Of a stretch of DNA of 64,000 nucleotides, positions 61,925 through 64,000 are shown piece by piece (positions within the stretch are counted from its first letter, which is position 1; the number at the start of each line of letters is the position of its first letter). Under the pieces are notes generated by a model, which saw only the letters and a list, made by a program, of their open reading frames with translations, was not told the DNA's origin and did not search any database. Origin of the DNA: Rhizobiaceae bacterium (GTDB taxonomy: Bacteria > Pseudomonadota > Alphaproteobacteria > Rhizobiales > Rhizobiaceae); NCBI GenBank assembly GCA_017644005.1, contig JAEPMJ010000004.1, forward strand, positions 488,885-552,884. Reading direction: 5' to 3'. The translations under genes were made by a program, and so were the position numbers.

Positions 61925-62999
61925 TACGTTTTTCTTCCGCGTCGGCATTGCTGGCTGCGGTCGCTACCACTTCGTTTGCGGAGATATCCGGGGCCAGCAG
62001 CTTTGCCACGGCCGAAGCCGTCAGTCCGCCCTCGCGGTTCGCACGGGTCTCGGGATCCTCGGCCGGGTCGGGACGCCATTGCGGTTCAGGCAGGAACACC
62101 TGAGTCTGTTCCGTTTCGGTGTCCGCGGCATCCGCTTCCGGCACTTCGCCGGCAATAATGCTGAATGCTTTCGGTTGATTACATCCACAGGTTTTGGGCC
62201 GCTGGTAATCCGGGTCGCGATAGCGGAACGCGGTCGCAAGCTCCGTATAGGGCCTGCCGGTAACAGTTGAGACCATGGCGTCAGTCTCCTGATCCGGTAC
62301 CGTGTGCGAATAAAGTTCGACCTCGGTTCCCGGACACATCGCCATGCAGGCTTTGGTGTCGTTGTCGAAATTCTGCGGCGAGGACGCATATGCGATCGGG
62401 AAGAAATAACCGTCGCAGGTGCGCACGCACAACGTACGGTGGTTGCCGCGGCGATATCCCGTTCCAGATGAGGCGCTGCTTCGTGTGTTCGCTTTCCCGT
62501 CGGGTGCTTCCTGGCCGCCAGCGCTCTGGCCTCGCGTGCCGAAGAGCCGCGCAAAAAGTGTAGTCGGCTGACCGGACTTGTTGGCTTCCACGGTTGCGCC
62601 GCAACGCTTGCGCGCCATTTCGGATCGGATACGTGCCTGCTCTTTCGGTGCGTTGCCGCCGGCAAGCTGGTTCTTGGTTCGCTCCAACTGGAGCAGGTTG
62701 CGCTCCATCTTGGCAACTGTCGCACGGATTTCGCCGCAATGTGACTTGATGGAAGCAAGGAAAGACGAACAGCCATTGTTGGTCTGCCGGTTCCTTGCGC
62801 GCTCGAGCTGTTGTCTCTGGGAGATGACTGCCCGTTCATAACGGCGCAGCTTGGTACGGTCGCCGCCATGCGAGACCGATGCCAGACGTGCCTCAAGGTC
62901 GCGGCATTCGGCCGAATTTGCGGACGCTTGAAATGCGACGAGGGGTAGAATGAAGCCTACCGCTCCAATCAGTCTGATGAATTTCGCAAACCGCTGCAT
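61842..62999 (-). CDS. DUF2865 exported protein
   Basis: 385 residues. Signal peptide ([20 protein letters not shown]), a coiled-coil region about 30-115 ([32 protein letters not shown]), then the DUF2865 domain (about 185-285) with many cysteines: [31 protein letters not shown] and PKTCGCNQP. The last 90 residues are low-complexity acidic. Function unknown; the family is confined mostly to Hyphomicrobiales. Its C-terminal coding part lies antisense to the end of gltX. Confidence 0.88.
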   Translation of the reverse strand: MQRFAKFIRLIGAVGFILPLVAFQASANSAECRDLEARLASVSHGGDRTKLRRYERAVISQRQQLERARNRQTNNGCSSFLASIKSHCGEIRATVAKMERNLLQLERTKNQLAGGNAPKEQARIRSEMARKRCGATVEANKSGQPTTLFARLFGTRGQSAGGQEAPDGKANTRSSASSGTGYRRGNHRTLCVRTCDGYFFPIAYASSPQNFDNDTKACMAMCPGTEVELYSHTVPDQETDAMVSTVTGRPYTELATAFRYRDPDYQRPKTCGCNQPKAFSIIAGEVPEADAADTETEQTQVFLPEPQWRPDPAEDPETRANREGGLTASAVAKLLAPDISANEVVATAASNADAEEKRIRVVGPAFLPDPEAAIDLRAPGRTELR

Positions 63000-63077
63000 A
63001 CCGCCCGTCGCTCATGGTCGAATCACGCCCGAGAGCGCATGACCGCAACCTCTGAGTATCGCAGGCGGGTTAACCTT

Positions 63078-64000
63078 TCATTGACCCTGAAGCGCGGCAG
63101 CGCGCTGGGCGGCTTCCACGACGGCGAGCGCAGTCATGTTGACGACGCCGCGCGAGGTGACCGACGGCGTCAGTATATGTGCCGGCAGGCGCGTTCCAAG
63201 CAGGATGGGTCCGACGTGAAGCGCGTCAGTCATCGTCTTGATCGTGGTCAGCGTGATGTTGGCGGCGTCGAGGTTCGGAAAAACCAGCAGATTGGCTTCA
63301 CCATCAAGGGCGGAATGCGGGTAGACGCGGTTGCGCAACTCTACGGAAAGAGCAGAATCGCCATGCATCTCGCCGTCTGCCTGCAGGTGCGGGGCCAATT
63401 CGTGGATGAGTTCCGCGGCGTGGCGCATTTTCAGCGCTGATGCGGAATCGCGGGAGCCGAAATTGGAATGTGACAGCAAGGCCGCCTTCGGTTCCAGACC
63501 GAAGCGCCGGATCTCTTCGGCGGCCAGGATGGTCATCTCGGCGATTTCCTCGGCCGTCGGGTCGACTGTCACGTAGGTGTCGGTCAGGAACGTCGCGCCC
63601 CGATCCGAGATCAGCATCGAAAGGGCGGACAGATCGGTTGCGTCGCTGCGCCGGCCGACGATCACGTCAACATTGCGCAGATGGCGTTCGAAGCGGCCCT
63701 CCAGCCCGCATATCATCGCGTCCGCTTCCCCGCGCACGAGGGCAAGCGCGGCAATAACCGTGCTGTTGGTGCGCACCAGCGTGCGGGCAGCTTCCGGGGT
63801 GATGCCGCGGCGGCCTGTCAGGTCAACGAGCAGGTCGACATAATCGCGGTAGCGCGGATCGTCTTCGGGATTGACGAGCTCGAAATCGGCGCCGGCCCGG
63901 ATCTTGAGTCCGTAACGCTTCAGCCGTGTTTCCACGACATTGGGACGACCAATGAGGATCGGATTTGCGATGCCTTCCTCGATCACCACCTGGGCCGCGC
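63078..64000 (-). CDS. NADP-dependent malic enzyme with phosphotransacetylase-like domain (5' part beyond window)
   Basis: 307 codons to the window end, frame still open at 64000. What is visible is the C-terminal phosphate acetyltransferase-like domain of the large (about 760-residue) malic enzymes: VVIEEGIANPILIGRP, RTNSTVIAALALVRGEADAM, FLTDTYVTVDPTAEEIAEM, KAALLSHSNFGSRDS and HVGPILLGTRLPAHIL. In these proteins the domain regulates the malic enzyme and probably has no transacetylase activity. It may be MaeB/Tme; the N-terminal catalytic half is outside the window, so a plain phosphate acetyltransferase cannot be fully excluded, although the ending (VNMTALAVVEAAQ) fits malic enzyme. Confidence 0.9.
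   Translation of the reverse strand, partial: AAQVVIEEGIANPILIGRPNVVETRLKRYGLKIRAGADFELVNPEDDPRYRDYVDLLVDLTGRRGITPEAARTLVRTNSTVIAALALVRGEADAMICGLEGRFERHLRNVDVIVGRRSDATDLSALSMLISDRGATFLTDTYVTVDPTAEEIAEMTILAAEEIRRFGLEPKAALLSHSNFGSRDSASALKMRHAAELIHELAPHLQADGEMHGDSALSVELRNRVYPHSALDGEANLLVFPNLDAANITLTTIKTMTDALHVGPILLGTRLPAHILTPSVTSRGVVNMTALAVVEAAQRAAALQGQ

Noticed and set aside
1..64000. CRISPR arrays, insertion sequences, prophage or integrative element ends
   Set aside because: No regularly spaced repeats, transposase or integrase-like products were seen, and no att-like repeat flanks the single tRNA gene.

Overview
The window looks like the chromosome of a high-GC alphaproteobacterium of the order Hyphomicrobiales (Rhizobiales), most like the Mesorhizobium/Phyllobacteriaceae group. 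This rests on the protein families present: the DUF2865 and DUF1289 proteins, a retropepsin-like protease next to a CobT homologue and a histidine kinase, the fused malic enzyme type, class II DAHP synthase, and class I fumarase. Gene density is high and many stop/start codons overlap (ATGA or GTGA). No insertion sequence, phage gene, CRISPR array or rRNA was seen. There is one tRNA, tRNA-Val(CAC).

Layout. 1-3887 (minus strand): deoC, a fused aldehyde dehydrogenase and the start of a zeta-class GST (MaiA). 4092-6513 (plus): an NAD(P)H:ferredoxin-type reductase and an iron alcohol dehydrogenase. 6514-20565 (plus): a large amide-utilisation locus. 20798-30140: housekeeping and mixed genes (dusA, a TauE/SafE exporter, retropepsin, DUF1289, an eroded CobT homologue, histidine kinase, nuclease, GST, uracil-DNA glycosylase family, Lrp regulator, DUF3299, AlkD-like). 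30137-33433: a polar amino acid ABC uptake operon without its ATPase, and an oxidoreductase. 33576-38547: molybdenum cofactor genes (mobB, mobA, moaA) with two exporters and a DUF971 protein. 38803-43200: a deacetylase, a MarR regulator divergent from a hydrolase, rhodanese and fumarase. 43347-53429: an SBF transporter, L,D-transpeptidase, tRNA-Val, gph, rpiA, DUF2059, gor, a hydrolase, a cyclotransferase and DAHP synthase. 53595-64000: a diguanylate cyclase, GFA protein, methyladenine glycosylase, nadE, an MFS transporter, gltX, DUF2865 and the 3' part of a malic enzyme gene.

The most interesting part is the amide locus. It encodes AmiC (cytoplasmic amide sensor), AmiR (ANTAR RNA-binding antiterminator), an NCS1 permease, a MetX-fold hydrolase, a complete Urt/Fmd-type ABC importer, aliphatic amidase AmiE with its Glu59/Lys134/Cys166 triad, and a MoxR ATPase plus VWA protein pair. 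Three RNA leaders fit the two-hairpin ANTAR target: two small stems, the second sharing its 3' strand with the 5' strand of an intrinsic terminator. One lies before the NCS1-hydrolase-amiC-amiR operon. Two lie in tandem before the ABC-amiE-MoxR-VWA operon. Leader A and the tandem pair are each preceded by near-identical promoter-like sequences (TTGAC[A/T]-N17-TAGCTT). The inferred logic is that AmiC releases AmiR when amide is bound, AmiR stabilises the hairpins, terminators do not form, and uptake and hydrolysis genes are read through.

All calls come from reading sequence and translations without database searches. Start sites and residue numbers are my own counts.
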